Below are positions 44,043-52,444 of a stretch of 55,361 nucleotides of DNA, in pieces. Within the stretch, counting starts at the first letter, position 1, and each line of letters opens with the position of its first letter. The position numbers and the translations under genes are program-made. Source of the DNA: Leptobacterium sp964389205 (lineage in GTDB: Bacteria > Bacteroidota > Bacteroidia > Flavobacteriales > Flavobacteriaceae); contig CAYMDH010000021.1 in assembly GCA_964389205.1 (NCBI GenBank), positions 1-55,361 of the forward strand, written 5' to 3'. Below the pieces are notes generated by a model. That model worked only from the letters and a program-made list of their open reading frames with translations. It searched no databases and was not told where the DNA came from.

Positions 44043-45284
44043 TTATTCAAACGTTTTTAATGTTTTTGTGATAATGGATATACAATCCAGCAATTGCTCT
44101 TTAGTCATCACTAGAGGTGGAGCAAATCTTATTATGTTTCCATGAGTTGGTTTTGCTAATAATCCATTCTCTTTTAAAGCAACACATATATCCCAAGCAG
44201 TTGAACTATCTTCAGAATCATTAATTACAATAGCATTTAATAATCCCTTTCCCCTTACTTGCTTTACAATAGTAGAATTCTCAATGTATTTATCTAATTC
44301 TGATCTAAAAAGCAATCCTAATGTTTCTGCCCTTTCTGCTAGTTCTTCTTCTTTAACAACATCCAATGCAGCCATGACAACTGCAGCTGCAACTGGGTTA
44401 CCTCCAAAGGTACTTCCATGTTGTCCTGGTTTAATAACATTCATAACGGCATCATTAGCTAACACTGCAGAAACTGGGTAAACACCTCCAGAAATTGCCT
44501 TTCCTAATATTAATATATCCGGAGTAATTCTTTCATGATCTACTGCTAATAATTTCCCAGTTCTAGCGATACCAGTTTGTACTTCGTCTGCAATAAATAA
44601 TACATTGTGTGCTTCACACAATGCTTTTGCCTTTGTTAAATATCCTTCAGAAGGAACATAGACTCCTGCTTCTCCTTGTATAGGCTCTACTAAGAAGCCT
44701 GCAATGTTTTTAGTGCTTTCTAAGGTGTTTTTTAAAGCTTCTATAGAATCGTATTCAATTTTAATAAAACCATCTGTGTAAGGGCCAAAATTTCTTCTGG
44801 CATCTTCATCATTTGAAAACGAAATAATAGTTGTTGTTCTTCCATGAAAGTTATTTTCACATACAATTATTTGAGCTTCATTTTCATCTATTCCTTTCTT
44901 TTCGTATGCCCATTTTCTACATAACTTAATTGCAGTTTCAACCGCTTCTGCTCCAGTATTCATTGGCAGCAATTTATCAAAGCCAAAATACGCTGTAGCA
45001 TATTCTTCATATCTACCTAACATATCATTATAAAAAGCTCTTGATGTAAGTGTTAATTTTTGAGCTTGTGCTACCATAGCTCCAACGATTTTAGGATGAC
45101 AATGTCCTTGGTTTACTGCAGAGTAGGCAGATAAAAAGTCATAATACTTTTCTCCTTCTACATCCCAAACATAAACACCTTCACCTTTGTTTAATACTAC
45201 AGGTAATGGATGATAATTATGTGCTCCATACTTGTCTTCTAATGCAATGGCATCTTGCGAAGTTAATTGATTTAAAACAGCCAT
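44043..45284 (-). CDS. rocD: Ornithine--oxo-acid aminotransferase
   Basis: 413 aa. PLP enzyme converting ornithine and 2-oxoglutarate to glutamate semialdehyde and glutamate. Family marks: KYGAHNYHPLPVVLNKGEGV at the N-terminus, VEGEKYYDFLSAYSAVNQGH, PMNTGAEAVETAIKL, the Asp motif LFIADEVQTGIARTGKLLAV and the PLP lysine in PDILILGKAISGGVYPVSAV, then HGSTFGGNPVAAA. The N-terminal NYHPLPVV stretch is typical of ornithine aminotransferases rather than of other class III enzymes. The 5' UTR (45285-45438) carries an unusually GC-rich structured segment. Confidence 0.95.
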   Translation of the reverse strand: MAVLNQLTSQDAIALEDKYGAHNYHPLPVVLNKGEGVYVWDVEGEKYYDFLSAYSAVNQGHCHPKIVGAMVAQAQKLTLTSRAFYNDMLGRYEEYATAYFGFDKLLPMNTGAEAVETAIKLCRKWAYEKKGIDENEAQIIVCENNFHGRTTTIISFSNDEDARRNFGPYTDGFIKIEYDSIEALKNTLESTKNIAGFLVEPIQGEAGVYVPSEGYLTKAKALCEAHNVLFIADEVQTGIARTGKLLAVDHERITPDILILGKAISGGVYPVSAVLANDAVMNVIKPGQHGSTFGGNPVAAAVVMAALDVVKEEELAERAETLGLLFRSELDKYIENSTIVKQVRGKGLLNAIVINDSEDSSTAWDICVALKENGLLAKPTHGNIIRFAPPLVMTKEQLLDCISIITKTLKTFE

Positions 45285-45317
45285 TTTAATTAAATTTTTA
45301 AAATTGATAAAATAACC

Positions 45318-45398
45318 ATTCCTACTCTACCTTTATCCTTTCGAAAGGATTTCGAAAATTCAGCGTGGGAGAGAAATCACCCCTAGAGACCTGCAAAT
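45318..45398 (-). promoter_or_regulatory. Structured leader of rocD, possible cis-acting RNA
   Basis: This part of the 154-bp gap upstream of rocD is clearly less AT-rich than its surroundings. Read on the minus strand it has the blocks AGGGGTGATTTC, CTCCCACGCTGAA, the perfect palindrome ATCCTTTCGAAAGGAT (45350-45335) and GGATAAAGGTAGAGTAGGAA. The last block and the GGGGTG/CTGA pair recall the TPP aptamer, but the ACCC and GAACCTGA elements needed for it are missing. I regard it as a candidate regulatory RNA of unknown class. Confidence 0.42.
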
Positions 45399-45438
45399 TA
45401 CTAAATATTAGCTTATTTTAATAACATCAACTTTATAT

Positions 45439-45825
45439 TTATTTTTCGGTTTTTTTATTAAGAATTGACAATTGAAGTTCCAGTCTTTTGAATTCTCGTA
45501 AAATATCATTCTTATTCATTTCCATCCAACCGTATAATTTAATCATACTTGTAAATAATGCTCCAAATAAGATTCCTAATGACCATTTAATCATTTCGTT
45601 TGTATTATCAGTTTTGAAAAATTCCACTACACAATACACGGTGAGTGCCGTAACTATTAAGCTAAAAATATTCATAATAAGTACTAACCAGCCTAATTTT
45701 CCTTTAAAAATACCTCCAATCTTGTCAAAAAGATTCTGTTCTTCCAATTCGTCATAAAAAGCAGCTTCTTCCTGAGTTAATGTTTCTTTAATTAGTTTGT
45801 CTATATCTTCCATATTTTTTTTCAT
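45439..45825 (-). CDS. DUF6768-like membrane protein, partner of the ECF sigma factor
   Basis: 128 aa. An N-terminal soluble part (MEDIDKLIKETLTQEEAAFY) is followed by two membrane helices (LGWLVLIMNIFSLIVTALTV; WSLGILFGALFTSMIKLYGW) and a C-terminal coiled coil (ILREFKRLELQLSILNKK). It lies 46 bp after the sigma factor gene on the same strand, the position of many membrane regulators of ECF sigma factors. Classical anti-sigma motifs are not recognised, so a regulatory role is inferred from position only. The real start may be the Met at residue 5. Confidence 0.75.
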   Translation of the reverse strand: MKKNMEDIDKLIKETLTQEEAAFYDELEEQNLFDKIGGIFKGKLGWLVLIMNIFSLIVTALTVYCVVEFFKTDNTNEMIKWSLGILFGALFTSMIKLYGWMEMNKNDILREFKRLELQLSILNKKTEK

Positions 45826-45871
45826 GATAAAATCGTTTTTTATATTTCTCGTTTTAACAAGAAATTTGTTA

Positions 45872-46435
45872 TTATACTATTTTTATTTCTTTTAAAATTG
45901 TTTTTAGTTTTTCTCTAGCGTAAAACAATCTAGATTTTGTTGTTCCCACAGAAATGTTTAAAATTTCACTCATCTCTTTTAATGAATACTCTTGAACGTA
46001 GAACAATTGAAGTACAGTTTGCTGATGAATCGGTAATGATTTTATTCCTTTTAATAACATCATCCTTTTCTTTTCATAAATATCATCTTCGCTAGTTTTA
46101 GTAATAGTTTTTATTTTATTTTCTTCATAAACACGCTCTTTTTTAATTCGTTCTTTAGCAGATTTTTTTATATAATCTATCGATTTATTATAAACAATTC
46201 GCAATGCCCAAGATTTAAAGCTTTTGGGGTCTTTTAATGTGTTTATTTTCTCAATAATTACTTTCCAACTGTCTTGAGCTATATCTTTGGCAATATCTGC
46301 ATCTTTAATTACCCAATACGATGTACGACAAAATTCTCTGTGCCAATGTTTTACCAATACAGATAATGCTTCTTTATTTCCAGCTTGATAACTTATAACT
46401 AGTTCTGCATCTCGTATGTGGTTTTTTTTATTCAT
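45872..46435 (-). CDS. ECF-type RNA polymerase sigma factor
   Basis: 187 aa. Region 2 (about 25-95: RTSYWVIKDADIAKDIAQDS, FKSWALRIVYNKSIDYIKKS) and region 4 (about 125-180: LPIHQQTVLQLFYVQEYSLK, ILNISVGTTKSRLFYAREKL) are both present, with no region 1 or 3, as in ECF sigma-70 family proteins. It directs RNA polymerase to a small stress or signal regulon. A membrane protein gene (DUF6768-like) follows in the same orientation. The target promoters cannot be read from this window. Confidence 0.93.
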   Translation of the reverse strand: MNKKNHIRDAELVISYQAGNKEALSVLVKHWHREFCRTSYWVIKDADIAKDIAQDSWKVIIEKINTLKDPKSFKSWALRIVYNKSIDYIKKSAKERIKKERVYEENKIKTITKTSEDDIYEKKRMMLLKGIKSLPIHQQTVLQLFYVQEYSLKEMSEILNISVGTTKSRLFYAREKLKTILKEIKIV

Positions 46436-46534
46436 TATACCTTTATGACAGTAACTTTTTATAGAGGTTCAATTTAATAGGCAAGTTTTTTAAAGATAAT
46501 TCAAATATCAGTACTGAAAATATCTTGCGATTCC

Positions 46535-46542
46535 TATTTTTG
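46535..46542 (+). promoter_or_regulatory. -7 box close to the rlmD start codon
   Basis: TATTTTTG ends only 4 bp before the ATG at 46547. As for the lipoprotein gene at 39653, the transcript would have almost no 5' leader. Confidence 0.5.
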
Positions 46543-46546
46543 CGCT

Positions 46547-47968
46547 ATGTCAAGAAAAAACAAAAGGCAGGTTTTTGAAAACCTTGAAGTTATAGATGCA
46601 GGAGCTAAAGGAAAAAGTATAGCAAAAGCACCTGATGGGCGTGTTATATTTCTTTCTAATGCTGTTCCTGGCGATATTGTTGATGTACAAACTACAAAAA
46701 AAAGAAAAGCCTATTTTGAAGGTCAGGCTACAAAATTTCATAAATATTCAGAAAAAAGGACCGAGCCTGTTTGCGAACATTTTGGTACCTGTGGTGGATG
46801 TAAATGGCAACACATGAGCTATGAACATCAATTGTACTATAAAGAAAAAGAGGTTCAAAATAATTTACAACGAATAGGGGGTGTTTCTCCTCTTACTACG
46901 CTTCCTATTTTAGGGTCTTCCAAACAATATTTCTATAGAAATAAAATGGAATTCTCCTTTTCCAATAATAGATGGTTAACACAAGAAGAAATAAATAATA
47001 CAGAAGAAATTATTGATAAAAATGCCTTAGGATTTCATATTCCAGGCATGTGGGATAAAATATTAGATCTTAACAAATGTCATTTACAAGGCGACCCATC
47101 CAATCAAATTCGATCTGAAGTAAAAGCCTTTGCTTTAAAAAATGATATTTCCTTTTTTAATACAAGAAATCATGCTGGAATGCTTAGAACTTTATTGCTA
47201 CGCACCAGTTCTATAGGTGAAGTGATGGTACTCATTCAATTTTATGATGACGATATTAAAAAGAGAGAGTTTTTATTAAATCATCTCAAAAATACATTCT
47301 CAAATATCACATCGCTTCAGTATGTTATTAATCAAAAACAAAATGATACCATTTATGACCAAAAAGTAATTTGCTTCCATGGGAAAGATCATATTTTTGA
47401 AGAAATGGAAGGTTTGCGCTTTAAGATAAATGCCAAATCCTTTTACCAAACAAATTCTGAGCAAGCCTATGAATTATATAAAATCACAAGAGATTTTGCT
47501 GATTTATCAGGAAATGAATTAGTTTATGATTTATATACAGGCACAGGAACTATTGCTCAATTTGTTGCCAAAAAATCAAAAAAAGTAATTGGTGTAGAAG
47601 CTGTTCCAGAAGCCATTGCAGATGCAAAAGAAAATGCACAATTAAACAATATACAAAATGCCGATTTTTTTGTTGGAGACATGAAAACTGTTTTCAATAC
47701 TTCATTTATAGAAACGCATGGAATTCCAGATGTAGTTATTACAGATCCACCTAGAGATGGGATGCATAAAGATGTTGTACAACAAATAATAAATATCTTA
47801 CCGCATAGAATTGTTTATGTAAGTTGTAATAGCGCGACTCAAGCACGCGATCTAGATTTATTAAAAGATTTTTACGAAATTAAAAAATCACAAGCAGTTG
47901 ATATGTTTCCGCAGACTTTTCATGTAGAAAATGTTGTACTTTTGGAAAGAAAGCAAAATGAAAAATAA
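46547..47968 (+). CDS. rlmD: 23S rRNA (uracil-C5)-methyltransferase, RlmD/RumA family
   Basis: 473 aa. An N-terminal TRAM domain (about 1-60, VIDAGAKGKSIAKAPDGRVI, AVPGDIVDVQ) is followed by a Cys-rich [4Fe-4S] site (CEHFGTCGGCKWQHM, with a further Cys in LNKCHL) and a SAM methyltransferase domain: FYQTNSEQAYELY, LYTGTGTIAQFVA, DPPRDGMHKDVVQ and the catalytic YVSCNSATQARDL. It makes m5U in 23S rRNA; by family the target is U1939, but m5U747- and tRNA-specific relatives exist. Followed after 5 bp by a DUF6452 gene. Confidence 0.93.
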   Translation: MSRKNKRQVFENLEVIDAGAKGKSIAKAPDGRVIFLSNAVPGDIVDVQTTKKRKAYFEGQATKFHKYSEKRTEPVCEHFGTCGGCKWQHMSYEHQLYYKEKEVQNNLQRIGGVSPLTTLPILGSSKQYFYRNKMEFSFSNNRWLTQEEINNTEEIIDKNALGFHIPGMWDKILDLNKCHLQGDPSNQIRSEVKAFALKNDISFFNTRNHAGMLRTLLLRTSSIGEVMVLIQFYDDDIKKREFLLNHLKNTFSNITSLQYVINQKQNDTIYDQKVICFHGKDHIFEEMEGLRFKINAKSFYQTNSEQAYELYKITRDFADLSGNELVYDLYTGTGTIAQFVAKKSKKVIGVEAVPEAIADAKENAQLNNIQNADFFVGDMKTVFNTSFIETHGIPDVVITDPPRDGMHKDVVQQIINILPHRIVYVSCNSATQARDLDLLKDFYEIKKSQAVDMFPQTFHVENVVLLERKQNEK

Positions 47969-47973
47969 TTAAA

Positions 47974-48480
47974 GTGAAAAAGTACATATCTCTCTTAATA
48001 ATTACTGTATGTATTTCTGGTCTTTTTTACAATTGCCAAAGAGATGACCTTTGCCCAGAATTGACACCAACTACACCGCAACTAATTCTTCGGTTCTTTG
48101 ATAATGACAATCAGCTAGAGTTTAGACAAGTAAATTCGCTAAGAATTATATCGCAAAGTTTAGGAACTATTATAGTTGATAGACAAACAACTGATTCTAT
48201 AGCTATACCTTTAAGATCATTAGAAGATGTAACTACATTTATAATGATTACTGATTCTGAAGATGATAGTGAAGGGATGGAAACAGGAAATACAGATATA
48301 TTGACTTTTAATTATAATACAAGAGAGGTTTTTTTGTCTAGAGCTTGTGGGTTTATTGCCAATTATGAAAATCTCATAGACAATCTTGAAATAGATCCTG
48401 ATAACTGGATAGATTCTATTACCATACTAAATCCTATTGTAGATAATGAAAATGAAGCTCATGTTCAAATATTCCATTAG
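47974..48480 (+). CDS. DUF6452-family lipoprotein
   Basis: 168 aa, GTG start. A signal peptide with lipobox FYNC (about Cys21) is followed by CQRDDLCPELTPTTPQLILR, the usual DUF6452 start, and a beta-rich domain (LRIISQSLGTIIVDRQTTDS; FNYNTREVFLSRACGFIANY). The function is not known. The gene overlaps the next one (DUF6048) by 35 nt; the two families occur as a pair in Flavobacteriaceae. Confidence 0.85.
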   Translation: MKKYISLLIITVCISGLFYNCQRDDLCPELTPTTPQLILRFFDNDNQLEFRQVNSLRIISQSLGTIIVDRQTTDSIAIPLRSLEDVTTFIMITDSEDDSEGMETGNTDILTFNYNTREVFLSRACGFIANYENLIDNLEIDPDNWIDSITILNPIVDNENEAHVQIFH

Positions 48481-49174
48481 TCTTTTCATACTACTATTTT
48501 CTACTTCCTTACTATTTTCTCAGGAAGCAAAAAACAGTGCAGATACAATTGTTTATAAGCAGAAATACGGCTTAAGAATAGGAGCAGATCTAAGTAGAAT
48601 TGCCAGAACATTTCTTGATGATAATTATGAAAATGGTTTCGAAGTAGTTGCAGATTATAGAGTAAGCAGGCGTTTTTTTATTGCAGCAGAAATTGGGAAT
48701 GAACAAAATACAGTAGATGAAGAATTTTTCAATTTCACTTCTAATGGTAGTTATGTAAGATTAGGATTTGATTATAATACCTATGAAAATTGGCTGGGAG
48801 CTCAAGATGCTATTTTTATTGGTATGCGTTATGGGGTTAGTACATTTTCGCAAACCATAAATAGTTTTAGTATCAATAATCGAAATCAGTTTTTTAATGA
48901 AGGAGATGTTTTAGGTAGTAATGAAGATTTACTTCGTGAATTTAGTGGTTTAAGCGCACAATGGATAGAAGCTGTTGTAGGAATTAAGGCAGAGCTTTTC
49001 TCTAATTTATTTTTAAGCTTGAGTTTTCGCATCAACTTTTTAATAAGTGATCAAGCTGCTGATGAGTTTCCTAACTTATGGTCGCCTGGTTTTAATAGGA
49101 TTTCTGATAATAGTAATGTTGGTATTGGATATAACTACACCCTTACCTACCTTATTCCTATTTTCAAGAAATAA
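48446..49174 (+). CDS. DUF6048-family outer-membrane protein
   Basis: 242 aa. A signal peptide (ending LLFSQ) is followed by an 8-strand-type beta-barrel pattern (YGLRIGADLSRIARTFL, GFEVVADYRVSRRFFIAAEI, YVRLGFDYNTYENWLGAQDA, FIGMRYGVSTFSQTI, YNYTLTYLIPIFKK). The start at 48446 lies inside the DUF6452 gene; internal Met codons at 48452 and 48461 are alternatives. It probably functions with the upstream lipoprotein at the outer membrane. Confidence 0.85.
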   Translation: MKMKLMFKYSISLFILLFSTSLLFSQEAKNSADTIVYKQKYGLRIGADLSRIARTFLDDNYENGFEVVADYRVSRRFFIAAEIGNEQNTVDEEFFNFTSNGSYVRLGFDYNTYENWLGAQDAIFIGMRYGVSTFSQTINSFSINNRNQFFNEGDVLGSNEDLLREFSGLSAQWIEAVVGIKAELFSNLFLSLSFRINFLISDQAADEFPNLWSPGFNRISDNSNVGIGYNYTLTYLIPIFKK

Positions 49175-49186
49175 GATTAGAGTTTA

Positions 49187-49417
49187 TTAAATTTCTTTAA
49201 TTTCTTTCATAAAAATCCACTTCATCATTATTTTTTTACCGTTTTGAGTATCTATAAGTCCAAACTTTGGAGCTAAAATGTTAGCTGCTACAGCTGCGAT
49301 AATGGCTAATACCAAATTATTTGCATTTATATATACACTTAAGATAAGCTTAATGATAACAAACAAAGCACCAAAACACAAGAAATTATATAATAAGACT
49401 TTAAATTTTGGATTCAT
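49187..49417 (-). CDS. Small membrane protein
   Basis: 76 aa with one or two membrane helices (LYNFLCFGALFVIIKLILSV; LVLAIIAAVAANILAPKFGL) and a basic C-terminus (IMMKWIFMKEIKEI). It belongs to no family I can name. It follows the RNA methyltransferase gene on the minus strand (11-bp gap), so it is probably in the same operon. Confidence 0.7.
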   Translation of the reverse strand: MNPKFKVLLYNFLCFGALFVIIKLILSVYINANNLVLAIIAAVAANILAPKFGLIDTQNGKKIMMKWIFMKEIKEI

Positions 49418-49428
49418 AATTTTATTTT

Positions 49429-50589
49429 CTAATAGTTATTAAATTTGGCTCTTTTGCTTCCAGCATACATTTCATACTTAATAAATTTTGATTCTTGAGG
49501 TCCATTAAAAAGTTTTATTTTTCTGGAAGGCCTTAATCCAACATGTTTTAGAGCTTCTAGATTAGAAGTAATAAACCATGCATTAGTATTTGAATATTGT
49601 TGCTTTAAAGTATCTCCTATTGACTTATAAAACGCTTCCATTTCTATAGGAAGTCGCTCTCCATAAGGTGGATTAAAAACCATATGCAATTTTTCTTCTG
49701 TAAATTTTTCAGTCTCGAAAAAATTATGGCTTTCAATTGCAATATAATCATCTAAATTGGCATTCTTAACATTATCCTTTGCTTTCCAAATTGCAGAAGG
49801 TGCTTTATCATAACCGTATATTTTATGATGAAACTCTCTTGTTTTCTTTAAACTACTTTCGATTATTTTTTCAAATAGATCTTCATCAAAATCTTTCCAT
49901 TTTTCAAAAGCAAACTCCTTTCTATTAATATTAGCAGGAATATTACATGCAATCATAGCTGCTTCTATTGGAATAGTACCGCTTCCACACATTGGGTCTA
50001 AAAAATCACATTGACCCTCCCAACCACTCAATAAAAGCATTCCCGCTGCTAAAACTTCATTGATTGGAGCAATATTAGTTGCTGTCTTGTAACCTCTTTG
50101 GTGTAGCGATCTTCCTGAACTATCTAATGAAACCGTACATTGATTTCTTTGAATATGAATATGAATTCTTAAATCTGGAAATTTAATATCTACATTAGGT
50201 CTTCTTCCTTCTGTATTTCTAAATTTATCAGCAATAGCATCTTTTGTTTTTAGAGCTATATATTTAGAATGCGTAAATGTCTCTGAATATACTGTAGCAT
50301 CTATAGAAAAAGTATCTTCTGATGTTAGGTACTTTTTCCAATTCATTTTATAAATACGATCGTATAGATCTTCTTCATTTCTAACAACAAACTCTTTAAT
50401 AGGTTTTAATATTTTAATGGCTGTACGAAGACATAGATTTGCTTTATACATAAATCCTTCGTCACCTTCAAAAGAAACACTACGAACTCCTTTTTCAACA
50501 TGTGTGCCGCCAAGTCTCTTTAATTCATCTTCCAAAAGGTCTTCAAATCCAAATAATGTTTTGGCAACCATAGTGAAATTATTTCCCAT
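49429..50589 (-). CDS. THUMP-domain class I SAM RNA methyltransferase (RlmL-like)
   Basis: 386 aa. An N-terminal THUMP domain (about 60-165, VRNEEDLYDRIYKMNWKKYL, IHIHIQRNQCTVSLDSSGRS, LHQRGYK) precedes a Rossmann methyltransferase domain with DFLDPMCGSGTIPIEAAMIA and the catalytic NPPYGERLP. The NPPY motif indicates an N-methyltransferase, in line with RlmL (23S rRNA m2G2445). It is shorter than the two-domain RlmKL fusion of gamma-proteobacteria, as is normal in Bacteroidota. Confidence 0.93.
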   Translation of the reverse strand: MGNNFTMVAKTLFGFEDLLEDELKRLGGTHVEKGVRSVSFEGDEGFMYKANLCLRTAIKILKPIKEFVVRNEEDLYDRIYKMNWKKYLTSEDTFSIDATVYSETFTHSKYIALKTKDAIADKFRNTEGRRPNVDIKFPDLRIHIHIQRNQCTVSLDSSGRSLHQRGYKTATNIAPINEVLAAGMLLLSGWEGQCDFLDPMCGSGTIPIEAAMIACNIPANINRKEFAFEKWKDFDEDLFEKIIESSLKKTREFHHKIYGYDKAPSAIWKAKDNVKNANLDDYIAIESHNFFETEKFTEEKLHMVFNPPYGERLPIEMEAFYKSIGDTLKQQYSNTNAWFITSNLEALKHVGLRPSRKIKLFNGPQESKFIKYEMYAGSKRAKFNNY

Positions 50590-50666
50590 ATATAAAATTT
50601 ATTGAGCGACAAAAATACGTTAATTTAGTAGCTTTAATTAAAAGCTTTTTAGAAAGCATTAAAAAA

Positions 50667-50674
50667 TATTTTTG
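50667..50674 (+). promoter_or_regulatory. -7 box of the ZIP transporter gene
   Basis: TATTTTTG, a TAnnTTTG match, 21 bp before the ATG at 50696. Confidence 0.5.
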
Positions 50675-50695
50675 AAAACTTTTGTATTGATTTGA

Positions 50696-51370
50696 ATGAT
50701 TAATTATTTCCTCCCTATAGCAGCAGTCCTTATTGGTTTTTTAATTGTCTTAGTTTTAAAGCCAAAACAGAAAAATGGGTTCAAGCTTTTTTTAGCATTT
50801 AGCGGTGCTTTTTTATTATCACTTACTATTTTTGAATTACTCCCTGATGTCTTTTCTCAAGAAAACAGCAAACAAATAAGTGTTTTTATTATGCTGGGAA
50901 TTCTGCTACAAATATTTTTAGAGTTTTTTTCTAAAGGAGCAGAACACGGTCATGTACATATACATAAACAGGAAAATATATTTCCTTGGTTGTTATTCTT
51001 CAGCCTTAGTTTACATTCGATATTAGAAGGTTTCCCAATTAATAGGCATGATACATTAATTTATGCCATTGTAATTCATAAGATACCTATAGCTATTATT
51101 CTAAGTTCTTTTTTTATTGAATCTTATATCAGTAAAACTAAGATTGTTATTTTTCTTATATTGTTTGCATTGATGACTCCTTTAGGAAGTTTAATAGCAG
51201 ATACTTTTGATGGAATCGAAAATTATTATACGCAAATTTCTGCATTGGTAATTGGTATTTTTTTACATATTTCTACAACGATACTTTTTGAGAGTTCTGA
51301 AGGTCATAAATTCAACATAACTAAACTATTAGTTATTATCTTAGGAATTCTAACTGCATATATATTATAA
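50696..51370 (+). CDS. ZIP-family metal transporter
   Basis: 224 aa with about eight hydrophobic segments. Metal-binding residues are visible: a His-rich loop (EHGHVHIHKQ), HSILEGFPINRHD and HKIPIAIILSSFF, corresponding to the family motifs HxxxEG and HxxP. It probably imports zinc or a similar divalent metal across the inner membrane. The DUF4268 gene starts 2 bp downstream, so they share a transcript. Confidence 0.88.
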   Translation: MINYFLPIAAVLIGFLIVLVLKPKQKNGFKLFLAFSGAFLLSLTIFELLPDVFSQENSKQISVFIMLGILLQIFLEFFSKGAEHGHVHIHKQENIFPWLLFFSLSLHSILEGFPINRHDTLIYAIVIHKIPIAIILSSFFIESYISKTKIVIFLILFALMTPLGSLIADTFDGIENYYTQISALVIGIFLHISTTILFESSEGHKFNITKLLVIILGILTAYIL

Positions 51371-51372
51371 GT

Positions 51373-51798
51373 ATGTTTAGTAAAGAAGAATCAAAAATAC
51401 TACGGCAAGAGTTCTGGACTTCTTTTGGAAAATCTTTTCCTCGAAAATGGATATTATACAATACAAAAATTAAAGACTTTTCTTTTAAGTTTTATTTTGA
51501 TACTAAGAAAGCAATAGTCACAATAGATATTGAAGGTAGTATTGATAACAGAATACAATATTTTGAAAAAATCACTAGTTTAAAATCTCTTTTAATAAAT
51601 GAATATATAAATGATTTAATTTTTGAAGATATTTATATTTTAGACAATTATAAAGAGATAAGTCGTATCTATATTCAAAAAGATGGTGTTAGTATTCACA
51701 ACAAAAATACTTGGCGAGAAACTATGGAATTTTTAAATATTAATATGATAAAATTTGAAGCTTTTTTTGAAGATTATAAAGAAGTAATCAGGTCTTAA
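51373..51798 (+). CDS. DUF4268-domain protein
   Basis: 141 aa, cytoplasmic. It starts with FSKEESKILRQEFWTSFGKS, the usual start of stand-alone DUF4268 proteins, and runs as an alpha/beta domain (IYIQKDGVSIHNKNTWRETM, MEFLNINMIKFEAFFEDYKE). The fold is related to nuclease-associated domains in larger proteins, but this short form has no known function. It follows the ZIP gene by 2 bp. Its end overlaps by 4 nt the reconstructed end of the convergent hemolysin III gene. Confidence 0.83.
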   Translation: MFSKEESKILRQEFWTSFGKSFPRKWILYNTKIKDFSFKFYFDTKKAIVTIDIEGSIDNRIQYFEKITSLKSLLINEYINDLIFEDIYILDNYKEISRIYIQKDGVSIHNKNTWRETMEFLNINMIKFEAFFEDYKEVIRS

Positions 51799-52414
51799 AT
51801 AATGACTTTCAGCATAAAAAAATAATGAGAAATACTTCCTCCTAAAACAAAAAAATGCCAAATAACATGATTATATGGTATTTTTTTAATAGCATAAAAA
51901 TAATTCCTATTGTATAGAATAAACCTCCTAGCATCAAAAAATTAAGATTATTTGGAGCTATACTTGCTATAAGGTTATTAATATCAAAAATAATAAGCCA
52001 TCCCATAATAAGGTATAATATAAGGGAAATGGTTTCATATTTTCCAGTAAAGAATATTTTAAGAATTGTTCCTATTACAGCTATACTCCAAATAATTATA
52101 AATAATAACCATCCTGAGCTATCTTCTAATGTAATTAATGAGACTGGTGTGTATGTGCCTGCAATTAATACGTATATACTTATATGATCTATTTTACGCC
52201 ATGTAATTTTTCTTTTTTCATCTACTATACTATGGTATATTGTAGAAGCTGTATATAATACAATTAACGAAATAGAATATATGATTATACTTAATGTACT
52301 AAAGGTTGTTTTTTCAGAATCTTTAAGTAATAAAATTATAAAACCAATAATACTAAGTAAAATACCTGTTGCATGAGAAGCTGCATTCCATAATTCTTCT
52401 TTTTTAGTTTGCAT
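51795..52414 (-). pseudogene. Hemolysin III (PAQR-like) family membrane protein with a 1-nt frameshift
   Basis: The reading frame from 52414 encodes a normal HlyIII-type start (KKEELWNAASHATGILLSII, then IDHISIYVLIAGTYTPVSLI) but changes after FYTIGIIF and stops early at 190 aa. Reading one extra base at the run of five A on the plus strand (51896-51900) restores the family C-terminus: YAIKKIPYNHVIWHFFVLGG, SISHYF, with the conserved His residues, to a TAA at 51795-51797. The repaired protein has 206 aa, the usual length. As given, it lacks the last helix and its zinc-ligand histidines. Cause unknown: sequencing or assembly error in a homopolymer, or a real mutation. Confidence 0.85.
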
Positions 52415-52444
52415 ATACTGCGTCTCTAATTTTTAATAACGAAA

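Noticed and set aside
45318..45398. TPP riboswitch upstream of rocD
   Set aside because: Some blocks match, but the ACCC strand of P2 and the GAACCTGA segment are missing, and rocD is not a thiamine gene; reported only as an unidentified structured leader.
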